Source of the DNA: Chitinophaga sp. SYP-B3965
Lineage (GTDB): Bacteria; Bacteroidota; Bacteroidia; Chitinophagales; Chitinophagaceae
Direction: 5' to 3'
DNA: 64,000 bases
Assembly (NCBI RefSeq): GCF_009647655.1
Contig: NZ_WJFD01000004.1
Coordinates: forward strand, 434,001 to 498,000
Position numbers and translations under genes: made by a program. The notes beneath the pieces were generated by a model, which saw only the letters and a list, made by a program, of their open reading frames with translations, searched no databases and had not been told where the DNA came from. Of the stretch, positions 16,259 to 24,865 are shown piece by piece; within the stretch, counting starts at the first letter, position 1; the number at the start of each line of letters is the position of its first letter.

Positions 16259-17869
16259 TTAGTATCCATCATTTTGTTTCAGACCTGGCTCCACCTTCAG
16301 GCTGTTCTCGTGGAACGGCCATAAGTAATTGTTGGAGCGGAAAGCACGGTCTTCCACTTTCAGTGTAACCATTTGTCCGCTCACCAGGCGGGAGTGGCCC
16401 ATTGCTGGTTGGTTCAATACCTGCTCGGCTATCTTCCAGCGGATGATATCATCATAGCGGCGTCCTTCGCCGGCAAGTTCAATACGGCGCTCGTTACGGA
16501 TCAGCGCTATCCATTGCTGCTGTGTATAAGCAGCATATTTAGGCAGCGTAACATCTGCCGCTGTCATGTCCAGACCACCGCGTCTGCGGATATCGTTGAT
16601 ATAAGTTTTGGCGGGGGCATCCAGCTGGTTCAGCATGATCTTAGCTTCAGCATAGCTGAGCAAAACTTCAGCATAACGTATGAAAGGGAAGTGCATGTTA
16701 CCACCTGTTTTGAATGCATCCGTTACATCCACGAACTTCTTGTACCAGAAACCAGAGCGGCTGGCGCGGGCGTTTTCGTAGTACATCGGATTGTTTGGAT
16801 CGTAAATGTTGATCGGCTCATTTACGAAAACATCGCCGGGTATGAATATGCTGGCTGCTAAACGCGGGTCGCGGTTCAGTTTAGGATTAAGTTCATAGGC
16901 CTGTTTGTTGTGCAACGGACTCTGATCAATCGCATCTCCCTGTAATGTCCAGTAAGAATCTATCAGTGCTTTCAAAGGAACAACAAAGGACTGGCCATTA
17001 CCGGTGCGATATTGTGGCGCCAGGTGTTGAAATGACTGGGTAGCACTGTTGGCATGGCTTTCCATATCCATTTTCAGGATGAACTCCTTGTTGGTTTTGT
17101 CTGCCTTGTAACTGAAGAGGTCTGCATACACAGGGTGCAGCTGGTATTTTTGGGAATCGATGATCTCCTGCGCAAGACGGGCAGCTACATCATAACGTTC
17201 GAAATACAGTGCATACCGCATGATCAGCGCCTTCATGGAATAACGGTTGAACATATAAGCATCGGAACCGTATTCATCAGGAGGAAGTCTGTTAGCCACT
17301 TCTTCTGCCAGCGGGAACAATTCGTTCAGAATATCTTCTTTAGGCTTGGGTGGTTGCAGGGCAGAAGCAAGGTCTGCTGGTTCCAGGTAGAACGGAACAC
17401 TGCCCCAGCGCGCAACCAGCTGGAAGTAATGCCAGCAGCGGATGCCTTCCAGGATGGCACGGTATTTTTCACGTACTGCTTCATCTTCCACATAAGGAAT
17501 ATCTGCGTTGGCGATAAATACATTGAGGCGGCCAAGGTGTTTCATGTGCAACTCATAGTAATACAGAAATGCTGCAGTGTTGGAGTTGAAGTTACCGTTG
17601 GCGATCCGTTGGCTGTGATGACTTTCTGTGCGGCTGTACGCATCATCTGATTTACCATCTTCCAGGTAAGGAAGACGTTGCATCAGCGTAGGGCCCGTCC
17701 ATACGTCCAGCATGCTGGAATACACAACACGGCGGAGGTCTTCTTCAGTGTTGAAGAACTCGGAGAATTTTGTGGCCGTAGGATCACTCTTGTCGAGGAA
17801 TTTTTCGCATCCCGTTCCCGCAAGGGTAGTGGCCAGGAGGGTAGCGTAAATTAATTTCTTCATTTTCAT
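16259..17869 (-). CDS. SusD/RagB-family substrate-binding lipoprotein
   Basis: A 536-residue SusD homologue with lipobox AGTGC (Cys21). Family marks include HLGRLNVFIANADIPYVEDE, YRAILEGIRCWHYFQLVARW, RYSMKALIMRYALYFERYD, IRYAEVLLSYAEAKIMLNQL, ALIRNERRIELAGEGRRYDD and the C-terminal NNYLWPFHENSLKV with a GLKQNDGY end. It lies 18 bases after the SusC gene and forms a surface uptake pair with it. No glycosidase is linked, so the ligand is unknown; the nearby ROK regulator suggests a sugar. Confidence 0.93.
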   Translation of the reverse strand: MKMKKLIYATLLATTLAGTGCEKFLDKSDPTATKFSEFFNTEEDLRRVVYSSMLDVWTGPTLMQRLPYLEDGKSDDAYSRTESHHSQRIANGNFNSNTAAFLYYYELHMKHLGRLNVFIANADIPYVEDEAVREKYRAILEGIRCWHYFQLVARWGSVPFYLEPADLASALQPPKPKEDILNELFPLAEEVANRLPPDEYGSDAYMFNRYSMKALIMRYALYFERYDVAARLAQEIIDSQKYQLHPVYADLFSYKADKTNKEFILKMDMESHANSATQSFQHLAPQYRTGNGQSFVVPLKALIDSYWTLQGDAIDQSPLHNKQAYELNPKLNRDPRLAASIFIPGDVFVNEPINIYDPNNPMYYENARASRSGFWYKKFVDVTDAFKTGGNMHFPFIRYAEVLLSYAEAKIMLNQLDAPAKTYINDIRRRGGLDMTAADVTLPKYAAYTQQQWIALIRNERRIELAGEGRRYDDIIRWKIAEQVLNQPAMGHSRLVSGQMVTLKVEDRAFRSNNYLWPFHENSLKVEPGLKQNDGY

Positions 17870-17887
17870 ATGCTGAGAATAAGTTGA

Positions 17888-20800
17888 TTAGAACATAGTA
17901 GCTTTCAATCCAATGCTGAAAATGGCCATGCGGGGATAAGTTCCGTTACCGCCATTACGCTCTGGTTCAAGACCTTCCCACTTAGTAATAGTGATCGCAT
18001 CCTGTGCGTTCACGTAAACACGCAGATTGCGGATCTGTGAACCCACCTTTGGAAAAGTGTAACCCAGCTGGATCATTTTAAAGCGGAAGAAGGAGGCATC
18101 GCTCAGCCATACATCAGACAGGTTGGTGTTTGTAGTAGTACCCGTCCATACACGTGGGAAACGACTGTTTGGATTCTCAGGCGTCCAGCGATTGTCTGCA
18201 TAATATTGACGTGGCGTACCAAGTGCATTGGTGGCACCATCTACCAGTACAGGATAACCTTCCATTCCTCCGAGACGGCCGGTGCGTTTGCCTACGCCCT
18301 GACCGAGCACTGCAAAATCCCAACGCTGATAACTGAGGTTCAGGTTCACGGAATAGTTCATGTGCGGGAACGGATCGCCCAGGTTCACACGATCCATGTT
18401 GTTGATCACACCATCTTTATTTATGTCTACATAACGGATGTCACCGGGAAGGGTATTAGCCATTTTTGAAGGACTGGCGGCTACTTCAGCAGCATCACGA
18501 TAGAAGCCGTCTGTTTGATAACCATAGTAGTTGTCCAGCGCAATGCCTTTGTACCAGATCTTGTCGTTATTGTCTTTGAAGATCAGTGTGTCATTATCCT
18601 TGTAACCGGCTTTCACTACTTCGTTACGGTTGTCGAAGAGCATACCACCGATGCTGTAGTGTAAATTGCCAATATTATCGCTCCATGTAGCGGAGAGTTC
18701 AAAACCTTTGTTATCCACCTGTCCGATATTCAAAGCAGATTCCAGGGTATAGGAACCTGTGAGTGGCGGTACAGGGAAGTTGGCATAGATCAGGTCGAAA
18801 GAATGTTTCTGATACACCTCAGCTGTTAAGGTCAGGCGTTTATCGAGCAAAGTAGCTTCCAGGCCAATGTTGGCTTGCTGCTGCTTTTCCCAGGAAAAAT
18901 TGGGATTGGGCATGCGCATCGTCCATCCCCATGTGTTCACGATCTCCTGCCAGAGATAAGGATCTACGTTCTCATTACCGATGAGGCCATAAGATACCCG
19001 CAGTTTCAGGTTGTTCAGCTTGCCGGACTCTACGAGTGATTTCATGAATTGCTCGTTGGTTACGTTCCATGCCAATGCTCCGGAAGGGAAGAAGCCCCAT
19101 CTGTTTCCGGGAGCAAACTTGCTGCTACCATCTGCGCGTGGCGTGAATTCAAGGATGTAACGGTTGTCGAAAGAATAGTTCAGTTTACCGAAGAAAGAAG
19201 ATTTACTTACTTCCCGGAAATCTGTATAGTTCCAGCTCATTACTTCCGCACCCGCTGTAAAGTAGATCTTGTCCTTACCCTTGCGGAGGTTGCCGGTATA
19301 ATTAACGAGTGCACGGCCGGTAACCTGGCTGGTGCTTACACCTTGTTCTGCACCTACGGCATTCGCCCAGGTAGTTACAGGTTTTCCATTTCCGTCAAAA
19401 AACTTGAAAGTTTCGCGTTTCCATTTATTGGCGGATTTGGTAATGAGATAAGATACGTTGCCCTCTACATTCAGGTTTTTGCTGATGTTATACCTGGGGC
19501 GCAGGTTGATAGAACTGTTATCGTGCAGGTAGTTTTTGTTACCGCCGCGAACGATAGAAGCTAATGGATTGAGACTGTTATGCAGGATGTAATGCTCAGG
19601 AATGTCCAGCCCGCGGTCACTGTAAAACACCTGCTGGGAAGCATTCATTTTCCATGCATTGGTGTAGAGGCCATTGCCATCATCGTTGGCGTACAGACGG
19701 TCCACCTGAAGACGGTGTGCATAGAAGTCTGCCAGGAGCACGAACTTGTCTGCGATATTGATATTCGTGTTGAAGCGGGCAGAGTATTTCCGTGAGCCTT
19801 CAATGTTGTTAAGACCGTTTTCCCGGAGGTGGCCCAGCATCAGATTGAAGGTACCCACACCACCACCACCGGATACGCTCAGTGCGGTGTTCTGTGAGTT
19901 GGCGGTACGTTGCATCACCTCGTCCAGCCAGTCTACATTTGGAATTTCACCGCTCTCCATTTTGCGGATGGAGTCTGCAGAGAAAGTAGGTGCCTGGCCC
20001 TGAAGGGTACGGGCCTCATTGTTCAGACGCATGTATTCCGCGCCATTTACGAAGTCTGGCAGATCGATCGGTTTCTGGAATGCGGTCCAATGGTTCAGAT
20101 CTACTTTGAACTTACCTGTGGTACCTCTTTCCGTTTCGATGATAATAACCCCGTTGGCGCCGCGCGAACCATACATGGAAGCGGAAGCGGCATCTTTCAG
20201 GATGGTGATGCTTTTCACCTGGTTAGGGTCAATGTCTGTAAGGGATTGTTCCATACCATCTACGATCACCAGTGGCTCTGCATTTTGCAAAGTACTGATA
20301 CCGCGGATGGAAATAGTACCCGGCACACTGCCTGGCAGGTTGTTACCTTGTTGCATGGTTACACCCGGAATGGTTCCGGAGAAAGCTTCCTGCAGTTTGG
20401 CTACAGGTCTTGTTTTAACCTGCTTCATATCCATCTGGGCAACAGAAGAAGCTACGTGCTGGCGTTCTATTTTGGAGAACCCCATTACCACTACAGTGTT
20501 GAGGTCTTTGCCTCCCTGCAGTAACCGCACATTAATAACGGATTGCTTACCTACAGATACTTCCCGGTCCTGGAAACCGATGGAGCTGAAGATAAGGATA
20601 GCGTTGTCATTCGGCACCTTGATTTCATAGCGCCCGTCGGCTGCTGCCGCGGTGCCGATGTTGGTGCCTTTTACCAGGACGGTTGCGCCTGGTACGGGAC
20701 TGCCCGAAGAATCCGCGACACTGCCCGTAATGTTCCGCTGCTGGGCCTGGGCCTGCAGCATGCAGAACAGAAACGATGAGAATAAGAATAAGTACTTCAT
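17888..20800 (-). CDS. SusC/RagA TonB-dependent outer-membrane transporter (no STN domain)
   Basis: A 970-residue transporter. I start it at 20800 (MKYLFLFSSFLFCMLQAQAQ, a signal peptide) because an upstream extension would translate a hairpin leader. A carboxypeptidase-regulatory-like domain (ITGSVADSSGSPVPGATVLV) is followed by the plug (NTVVVMGFSKIERQHVASSV; DIDPNQVKSITILKDAASAS) and barrel. There is no STN domain, which fits control by the divergent ROK repressor rather than by an ECF/FecR pair. It is paired with the SusD gene immediately downstream. Confidence 0.93.
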   Translation of the reverse strand: MKYLFLFSSFLFCMLQAQAQQRNITGSVADSSGSPVPGATVLVKGTNIGTAAAADGRYEIKVPNDNAILIFSSIGFQDREVSVGKQSVINVRLLQGGKDLNTVVVMGFSKIERQHVASSVAQMDMKQVKTRPVAKLQEAFSGTIPGVTMQQGNNLPGSVPGTISIRGISTLQNAEPLVIVDGMEQSLTDIDPNQVKSITILKDAASASMYGSRGANGVIIIETERGTTGKFKVDLNHWTAFQKPIDLPDFVNGAEYMRLNNEARTLQGQAPTFSADSIRKMESGEIPNVDWLDEVMQRTANSQNTALSVSGGGGVGTFNLMLGHLRENGLNNIEGSRKYSARFNTNINIADKFVLLADFYAHRLQVDRLYANDDGNGLYTNAWKMNASQQVFYSDRGLDIPEHYILHNSLNPLASIVRGGNKNYLHDNSSINLRPRYNISKNLNVEGNVSYLITKSANKWKRETFKFFDGNGKPVTTWANAVGAEQGVSTSQVTGRALVNYTGNLRKGKDKIYFTAGAEVMSWNYTDFREVSKSSFFGKLNYSFDNRYILEFTPRADGSSKFAPGNRWGFFPSGALAWNVTNEQFMKSLVESGKLNNLKLRVSYGLIGNENVDPYLWQEIVNTWGWTMRMPNPNFSWEKQQQANIGLEATLLDKRLTLTAEVYQKHSFDLIYANFPVPPLTGSYTLESALNIGQVDNKGFELSATWSDNIGNLHYSIGGMLFDNRNEVVKAGYKDNDTLIFKDNNDKIWYKGIALDNYYGYQTDGFYRDAAEVAASPSKMANTLPGDIRYVDINKDGVINNMDRVNLGDPFPHMNYSVNLNLSYQRWDFAVLGQGVGKRTGRLGGMEGYPVLVDGATNALGTPRQYYADNRWTPENPNSRFPRVWTGTTTNTNLSDVWLSDASFFRFKMIQLGYTFPKVGSQIRNLRVYVNAQDAITITKWEGLEPERNGGNGTYPRMAIFSIGLKATMF

Positions 20801-20890
20801 ATATTGGCTTGGTTGAAGGTACGTGCGCAAAAAGGCATAACTCCGCCTGTAACAGCCAGCTGTTTTTATGCCGGACGGTTGTGAATTATC
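20801..20890 (-). promoter_or_regulatory. Nested inverted repeats in the SusC 5' leader
   Basis: Arms GGCATAA (20834-20840) and TTATGCC (20866-20872) enclose a second inverted repeat, AACAGC (20851-20856) and GCTGTT (20859-20864). The element lies 34-72 bases upstream of the SusC start on the minus strand and could fold in the mRNA leader. There is no T-run on the transcript side, so it does not look like a simple terminator. Confidence 0.4.
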
Positions 20891-21210
20891 ATACAAACAG
20901 TACATGGATGAGGTGAGGGCTTAGATTTCCCGAAGCGTATATTTTGGTAATCCCCGGCTGTTGTTTTAGTTGATTTTATGCGTAAAGCCACATGGTCCAA
21001 TCAGGTTATCCGTTGACTCTAAACCCGATTAATTTTTTGCGTTTCTTTAACTTCCTGCTTAATAAATCTTCAAATAATTATTGTATGTGTTCTAAATATG
21101 CGGACTATTTTTCGCTAAAGACCAAAGTTTTTTGATATTTTCCGCAATGAAACAAACTTCTTAAATATTTTTTAAGAAGTTTGTTGAAGAAAGACAAAAA
21201 AATTGAAGAT
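20891..21210. promoter_or_regulatory. Divergent control region between SusC and ROK genes, with a 15-bp inverted repeat
   Basis: An AT-rich region between divergent genes. A perfect inverted repeat with 15-bp arms (AACAAACTTCTTAAA at 21151-21165, its complement at 21171-21185) and a five-base spacer ends 25 bases before the ROK ATG at 21211. It is a likely operator for the ROK protein itself. A looser related sequence (TTAAC TTCCTGCTTAATAA, around 21047-21065) lies nearer the SusC side and may be a second site. Confidence 0.55.
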
Positions 21211-22467
21211 ATGAATGTGCATCTGTTAGGAAGGGAGTTGTTTTCGTTGGAGAGTGACAGCAGGAAGCAGGTACAGCTGAAGTACAGGCTTTTACAGTAC
21301 ATGTATACGAAAGGTCCATCTTCCGTGGCCGGGCTTTGCGAAACATTGAGTATCTCTACACCCACGGCAATGAAACTGCTCCTGGAAATGAGCCGGGAAC
21401 GGATCGTAGAGAAAAAGGGGCAAGGGGAATCCATAGGAGGGAGGCGCCCTGATCTTTTTCGTTTACGCAAACACGGATTGTTCATTATTTGCATAGACAT
21501 TGAGCTGTTCAAAACCAGCATGGTGATCGTGGATAACAACAACAACTTTATCACTGCAGTAAAATCGGTGCCTGTTACACTCTCCCGCAGCCGCAGCGCA
21601 TTTTTTGACACTTTGCTGGGACATGTGGAAGAACTCATCGATTCTGCCAAAATAGATACCGGCCTGCTGATCGGATGCAGTATTGGTATGCCTGGCCTGA
21701 TCGATACCCAGTTGGGTGAGAATTTCAGCTACCTGTTGGATGATACCGGGCACATGAGCCTGCGCGAAGCATTCGAACAGCAATTGGGGCTACCTGTTGT
21801 TATTCAGAATGATGTGAAAGGATCGGCGCTGGCAGAGCTTCGGGTGGGGCATGCAAAAAATAAAAAGAATGTGCTGGTTATTCTCATGGACTGGGGTATT
21901 GGGCTGGGCATTATTATGGATGGCAAAGTACAGCAGGGTAGTTCTGGTTTTTCCGGTGAGATGGGACATATGCCTTTTGCAGAGAACGGTGAGTTATGTT
22001 ATTGCGGTAAACATGGTTGCCTGGAAACAGTAGCTTCCGGCATGACGTTGTCCAAGATTGCAAGACAAGGTATTCTTTCCGGCCAGAACTCTATCATCAA
22101 TGATCTGTCAAACAAAGAAGTATACCGGATTGAAACAGAGCTGATCATTCGTGCGGCCAATAACGGAGACCAGTATTCTATTCAGTTGCTGTCTAATATC
22201 GGTACTAACCTGGGCAAAGGGATCTCTGTTCTCATTCAGTTATTTAATCCGGAATTAGTGATCCTTAGCGGAAAGATCGCGGCGGCCCGCCAGTATATTA
22301 CATTGCCTATGCAGCAGGCGATCAACACTTATTGCATGACGCAAATAAGGGAAAAAACACAGATCGTTAGTTCTGAACTGGGTGACCATTCCCGTTTGCT
22401 GGGATATGCGGCGGAGGGTATCAACCAGTTCTTTGATGCGATGATTGCACAGGTGAAAGCAGGGTGA
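21211..22467 (+). CDS. ROK-family transcriptional regulator (NagC/XylR type)
   Basis: A 418-residue protein from the ATG at 21211; an upstream TTG at 21181 is in frame but lies within the operator-like repeat. Residues about 18-75 form a winged helix-turn-helix (QLKYRLLQYMYTKGPSSVAG, then LCETLSISTPTAMKLLLEM). The rest is a sugar-kinase-like ROK domain with GCSIGMPGLIDTQLG, VIQNDVKGSALAELRVG, the glycine-rich GFSGEMGHMPF and the zinc motif CYCGKHGCLE. Such proteins repress transport/catabolic operons and release DNA on binding a sugar. It is divergent from the SusC/SusD pair, its probable target along with itself. Confidence 0.92.
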   Translation: MNVHLLGRELFSLESDSRKQVQLKYRLLQYMYTKGPSSVAGLCETLSISTPTAMKLLLEMSRERIVEKKGQGESIGGRRPDLFRLRKHGLFIICIDIELFKTSMVIVDNNNNFITAVKSVPVTLSRSRSAFFDTLLGHVEELIDSAKIDTGLLIGCSIGMPGLIDTQLGENFSYLLDDTGHMSLREAFEQQLGLPVVIQNDVKGSALAELRVGHAKNKKNVLVILMDWGIGLGIIMDGKVQQGSSGFSGEMGHMPFAENGELCYCGKHGCLETVASGMTLSKIARQGILSGQNSIINDLSNKEVYRIETELIIRAANNGDQYSIQLLSNIGTNLGKGISVLIQLFNPELVILSGKIAAARQYITLPMQQAINTYCMTQIREKTQIVSSELGDHSRLLGYAAEGINQFFDAMIAQVKAG

Positions 22468-22569
22468 TGGCATATTCTGCCACTATATAAGTCGCATATA
22501 CACCACCCAAACTCCATTTTTTCTGTTGAGATTTGTGTTGTTTACAAATAGCTTAAAACCCAATTCAAC

Positions 22570-23214
22570 ATGAGTAAAGTAAAAGTTGCATGTTTTTCAA
22601 TTTCCCTGGATGGATTTGGTGCAGGCATCAGACAAAACTTGACTGAACCTTTGGGAGTAAGAGGTGAAGAACTTCACGAGTGGATCTTCCCGACAAAAAT
22701 GTTTCGGGAGATCGGCCGTAAAGATGGCGGAAATGAAGGTGTAGATAATGAATTCGTGGAGAAGTCGTTCGAGAACATGGGGGCCTGGATCCTGGGACGA
22801 AACATGTTCGGACCTGTTCGCGGACCATGGCCGGATGATGAATGGAAAGGCTGGTGGGGCGAAGAGCCGCCGTATCATGTTCCGGTGTTTGTTTTGACAA
22901 ATCACGAGAGAAAATCCGTGACCATGAAAGGAGGAACAACGTTTCATTTTATTACCGGTGGTATTGAATCTGCGATGGAAGAAGCCAGAAAAGCGGCGAA
23001 CGGGAAAGACATCCGTATTGGCGGCGGGGTGTCAACGATAAGGCAATACTTACAGGCGGGATATATTGACGAATTACATATAGCCATTTCACCCATCTTC
23101 TTAGGTTCGGGAGAACATTTATTTTCGGGAATGAATATGACAGCGCTTGGCTATAATCAGATACAAATAGTGGCCGGAGAGAATGCTACACATATGATCA
23201 TAAAGAAGGGATGA
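22570..23214 (+). CDS. Dihydrofolate reductase / RibD C-terminal-domain family protein
   Basis: A 214-residue protein with VKVACFSISLDGFGAGIRQN at the start, an ENMGAWILGRNMFGP segment, VFVLTNHERKSVTMKGGTTF, then FITGGIESAMEEARKAANGK and DIRIGGGVSTIRQYLQAGYI, followed by DELHIAISPIFLGSGEHLF. This order is the RibD-C/DHFR-like NADPH-dependent reductase fold common as stand-alone proteins in Bacteroidota. Biological substrate unknown. It stands alone; a degenerate tandem repeat and a terminator follow. Confidence 0.88.
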   Translation: MSKVKVACFSISLDGFGAGIRQNLTEPLGVRGEELHEWIFPTKMFREIGRKDGGNEGVDNEFVEKSFENMGAWILGRNMFGPVRGPWPDDEWKGWWGEEPPYHVPVFVLTNHERKSVTMKGGTTFHFITGGIESAMEEARKAANGKDIRIGGGVSTIRQYLQAGYIDELHIAISPIFLGSGEHLFSGMNMTALGYNQIQIVAGENATHMIIKKG

Positions 23215-23229
23215 ACGACTTTTTGGAGC

Positions 23230-23345
23230 AGAGGCTGTAGAATAGGAGATGAAGGCTGATGTAAGGCCATTGCAAGGCTGACTAGAGGCTGTCACGAGGC
23301 CGCGTAAGGCCAATCCAAGGCCGCAAATAGGCTGACTAGAGGCCA
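23230..23345. repeat. Degenerate 11-bp tandem repeat built on AGGC
   Basis: AGGC occurs at 23232, 23253, 23264, 23275, 23286, 23297, 23307, 23318, 23329 and 23340. After the first, every step is 11 bp apart from one of 10. Most units read (A)AGGC(C/T)G with variable fill. A 15-base block, AGGCTGACTAGAGGC, occurs twice (23275 and 23329). The array lies in the 3' region of the DHFR-family gene just before its terminator and is not part of a recognisable protein. Confidence 0.75.
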
Positions 23346-23358
23346 TTAAGGAAATGAA

Positions 23359-23387
23359 AAAGGCTATTCTGATTCAGAATAGCCTTT
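23359..23387. terminator. Rho-independent terminator
   Basis: Perfect 14-bp arms (AAAGGCTATTCTGA and TCAGAATAGCCTTT) around a single central T, with flanking A and T runs. It separates the plus-strand DHFR-family gene from the minus-strand tRNA-Glu and probably serves both. Confidence 0.85.
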
Positions 23388-23393
23388 AGTTTT

Positions 23394-23468
23394 TGGTACC
23401 GCGTACGGGAATCGAACCCGTCATTCCTCCGTGAAAGGGAGGCGTCTTAACCGCTTGACCAACGCGGC
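23394..23468 (-). tRNA. tRNA-Glu (anticodon TTC), with encoded CCA
   Basis: Read on the minus strand, the acceptor arm GCCGCGT pairs with ACGCGGT, with a G-T pair at position 1-72. The anticodon stem CCTCC/GGAGG holds the loop CTTTCAC with anticodon TTC (Glu). The T arm ACGGG-TTCGATT-CCCGT is intact, the discriminator is A, and the genome encodes CCA (complement TGG at 23394-23396). Confidence 0.95.
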
Positions 23469-23539
23469 ATATAGCGTTTTTGGGATGGCAAAGGTAAGAG
23501 AATTCTTTATAAAACCAAAAATATTTGAGCGCAGTGGGT

Positions 23540-23914
23540 TTACCCGTTATTTTCAACCAGCTGCTCCTTTTCTTCCCGGTTCTGATTTCCCCAATTGGAC
23601 ATTAAGTGCAACATAGGTTCTGTTGAATATCCCAGCGGCGTTAATTCATATTCTACTTTGGGAGGCACTTCCGGGTGAATGATCCTTTTTACCAGGCCGT
23701 ACTCCTCCAGTTCCCGCAGCTGTGCTACCAGCATCCTTTCAGAAACACCATCGATGGCTTTGCGCAATTCATTGTACCGCATTTTGCCTTGCAGCAGGCA
23801 ATACAGGATATTGGGTTTCCAGCGGCCGCCGATCACGGAAAGGGTATAGGCCATCCCGCAATTCCTGATCAGGGTGGCTTCATTTTGTGCGTTGGTGGAT
23901 TCTTCTTTCCGCAT
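23540..23914 (-). CDS. HxlR-family winged-helix transcriptional regulator
   Basis: A 124-residue regulator starting at the ATG at 23914; an earlier TTG at 23959 is less likely. The family signature is clear: the conserved Cys in LIRNCGMAYTLSVIGGRWKP, then NILYCLLQGKMRYNELRKAI, DGVSERMLVAQLRELEEYGL, and VKRIIHPEVPPKVEYELTPL followed by GYS. HxlR proteins are small dimeric regulators of detoxification and oxidoreductase genes, some sensing electrophiles through the Cys. It is divergent from the SDR gene at 23989, its probable target. Confidence 0.92.
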   Translation of the reverse strand: MRKEESTNAQNEATLIRNCGMAYTLSVIGGRWKPNILYCLLQGKMRYNELRKAIDGVSERMLVAQLRELEEYGLVKRIIHPEVPPKVEYELTPLGYSTEPMLHLMSNWGNQNREEKEQLVENNG

Positions 23915-23976
23915 ACTTACTTTTTTGTTAGTACTTAACAATTTTAGCTGTACCTGCAAATTTAATCATTCCATTC

Positions 23977-23984
23977 TACTTTTG
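23977..23984 (+). promoter_or_regulatory. Bacteroidota -7 box before the SDR gene
   Basis: TACTTTTG fits the TAnnTTTG consensus exactly and ends four bases before the ATG at 23989. If used, transcription would begin at or next to the start codon, giving a leaderless or near-leaderless mRNA. I see no clear TTTG at the -33 position. Confidence 0.4.
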
Positions 23985-23988
23985 TGAG

Positions 23989-24729
23989 ATGAAAAATTTA
24001 GCAAACAAAACAGCCCTGGTAACAGGAGGGAGCCGCGGTATTGGTGCGGCTATAGCAAAAAGGCTTGCCCGTGAGGGAGCCAATGTGGCCATTACTTATC
24101 ACGCGTCTCCGGAAAAAGCGGCAGCCATTGTGAAAGAAATAGAGCAATTGGGCGTGAAAGGTATCGCCATTCAGGCGGACAGTGCAGATCCGCTGGCCGT
24201 GAAACAGGCGGTAGACCAAACGGCTAAGGAGCTGGGTGGTTTAGATATCCTGGTAAATAATGCAGGCATCGCATTTTATAAAGATATGGCTGATCTGACC
24301 ATAGAAGATTTTGACCTGATCACGGCGGTGAACATCCGTGCTGTATTTGCGGGATCTCAGGCGGCTTTGCCTTACCTGGGAAAAGGCGGACGGATCATTA
24401 ATATTGGCAGTTGCCAGGCGGAAAGGATGCCAACTCCCGGCGGCACTCTGTACGCTATGACCAAAAGTGCTCTGGTGGGATTAACGAAAGGCATGGCCCG
24501 CGACCTGGGTAAAAAGGGTATTACGGTGAACGCTGTACATCCTGGTCCGATCGATACAGATATGAATCCGGCTGATGGTCCGCACGCTGATTTTCAACGC
24601 TCTCTGATGGCGCTTTCTGAATTTGGCACTGCTGATGATATTGCAGGTCTGGTGGCCTATCTTGCTGGTCCTGAGAGTGGTTATGTAACGGGTGCTGGTT
24701 TTGTAATAGATGGTGGAACAAATATTTAA
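23989..24729 (+). CDS. SDR-family oxidoreductase (FabG-like)
   Basis: A 246-residue classical short-chain dehydrogenase/reductase. The cofactor motif TGGSRGIGAAIAKRLAREGA lies near the start, NNAG at ILVNNAGIAFYKDM, and the catalytic set is Ser141, Tyr155 and Lys159 (YAMTK). It ends GPESGYVTGAGFVIDGGTNI, like FabG-type 3-oxoacyl reductases. Being single and next to HxlR rather than in a fatty-acid cluster, it more likely handles a xenobiotic or secondary carbonyl compound, using NADPH. Confidence 0.92.
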   Translation: MKNLANKTALVTGGSRGIGAAIAKRLAREGANVAITYHASPEKAAAIVKEIEQLGVKGIAIQADSADPLAVKQAVDQTAKELGGLDILVNNAGIAFYKDMADLTIEDFDLITAVNIRAVFAGSQAALPYLGKGGRIINIGSCQAERMPTPGGTLYAMTKSALVGLTKGMARDLGKKGITVNAVHPGPIDTDMNPADGPHADFQRSLMALSEFGTADDIAGLVAYLAGPESGYVTGAGFVIDGGTNI

Positions 24730-24865
24730 CAATATATATAGGATTTCAATCAGCTATAATTGCTTAAATGAGGATATTTTCGCTAGTTTTACATGAAAGG
24801 GTGAATAGAATTTACGGATGATGAGACTCACTCATCATTTTTATGACCTACCTCCTGTTACAACT

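Noticed and set aside
21105..21650. 181-codon minus-strand frame opposite the ROK gene
   Set aside because: It lies antisense to the clear helix-turn-helix and ROK domain coding sequence, and its composition (Ser/Cys rich) is that of a shadow frame.
23119..23346. Minus-strand frame across the AGGC array
   Set aside because: It is generated by the periodic repeat and the 3' end of the DHFR-family gene, with no start context or domain.
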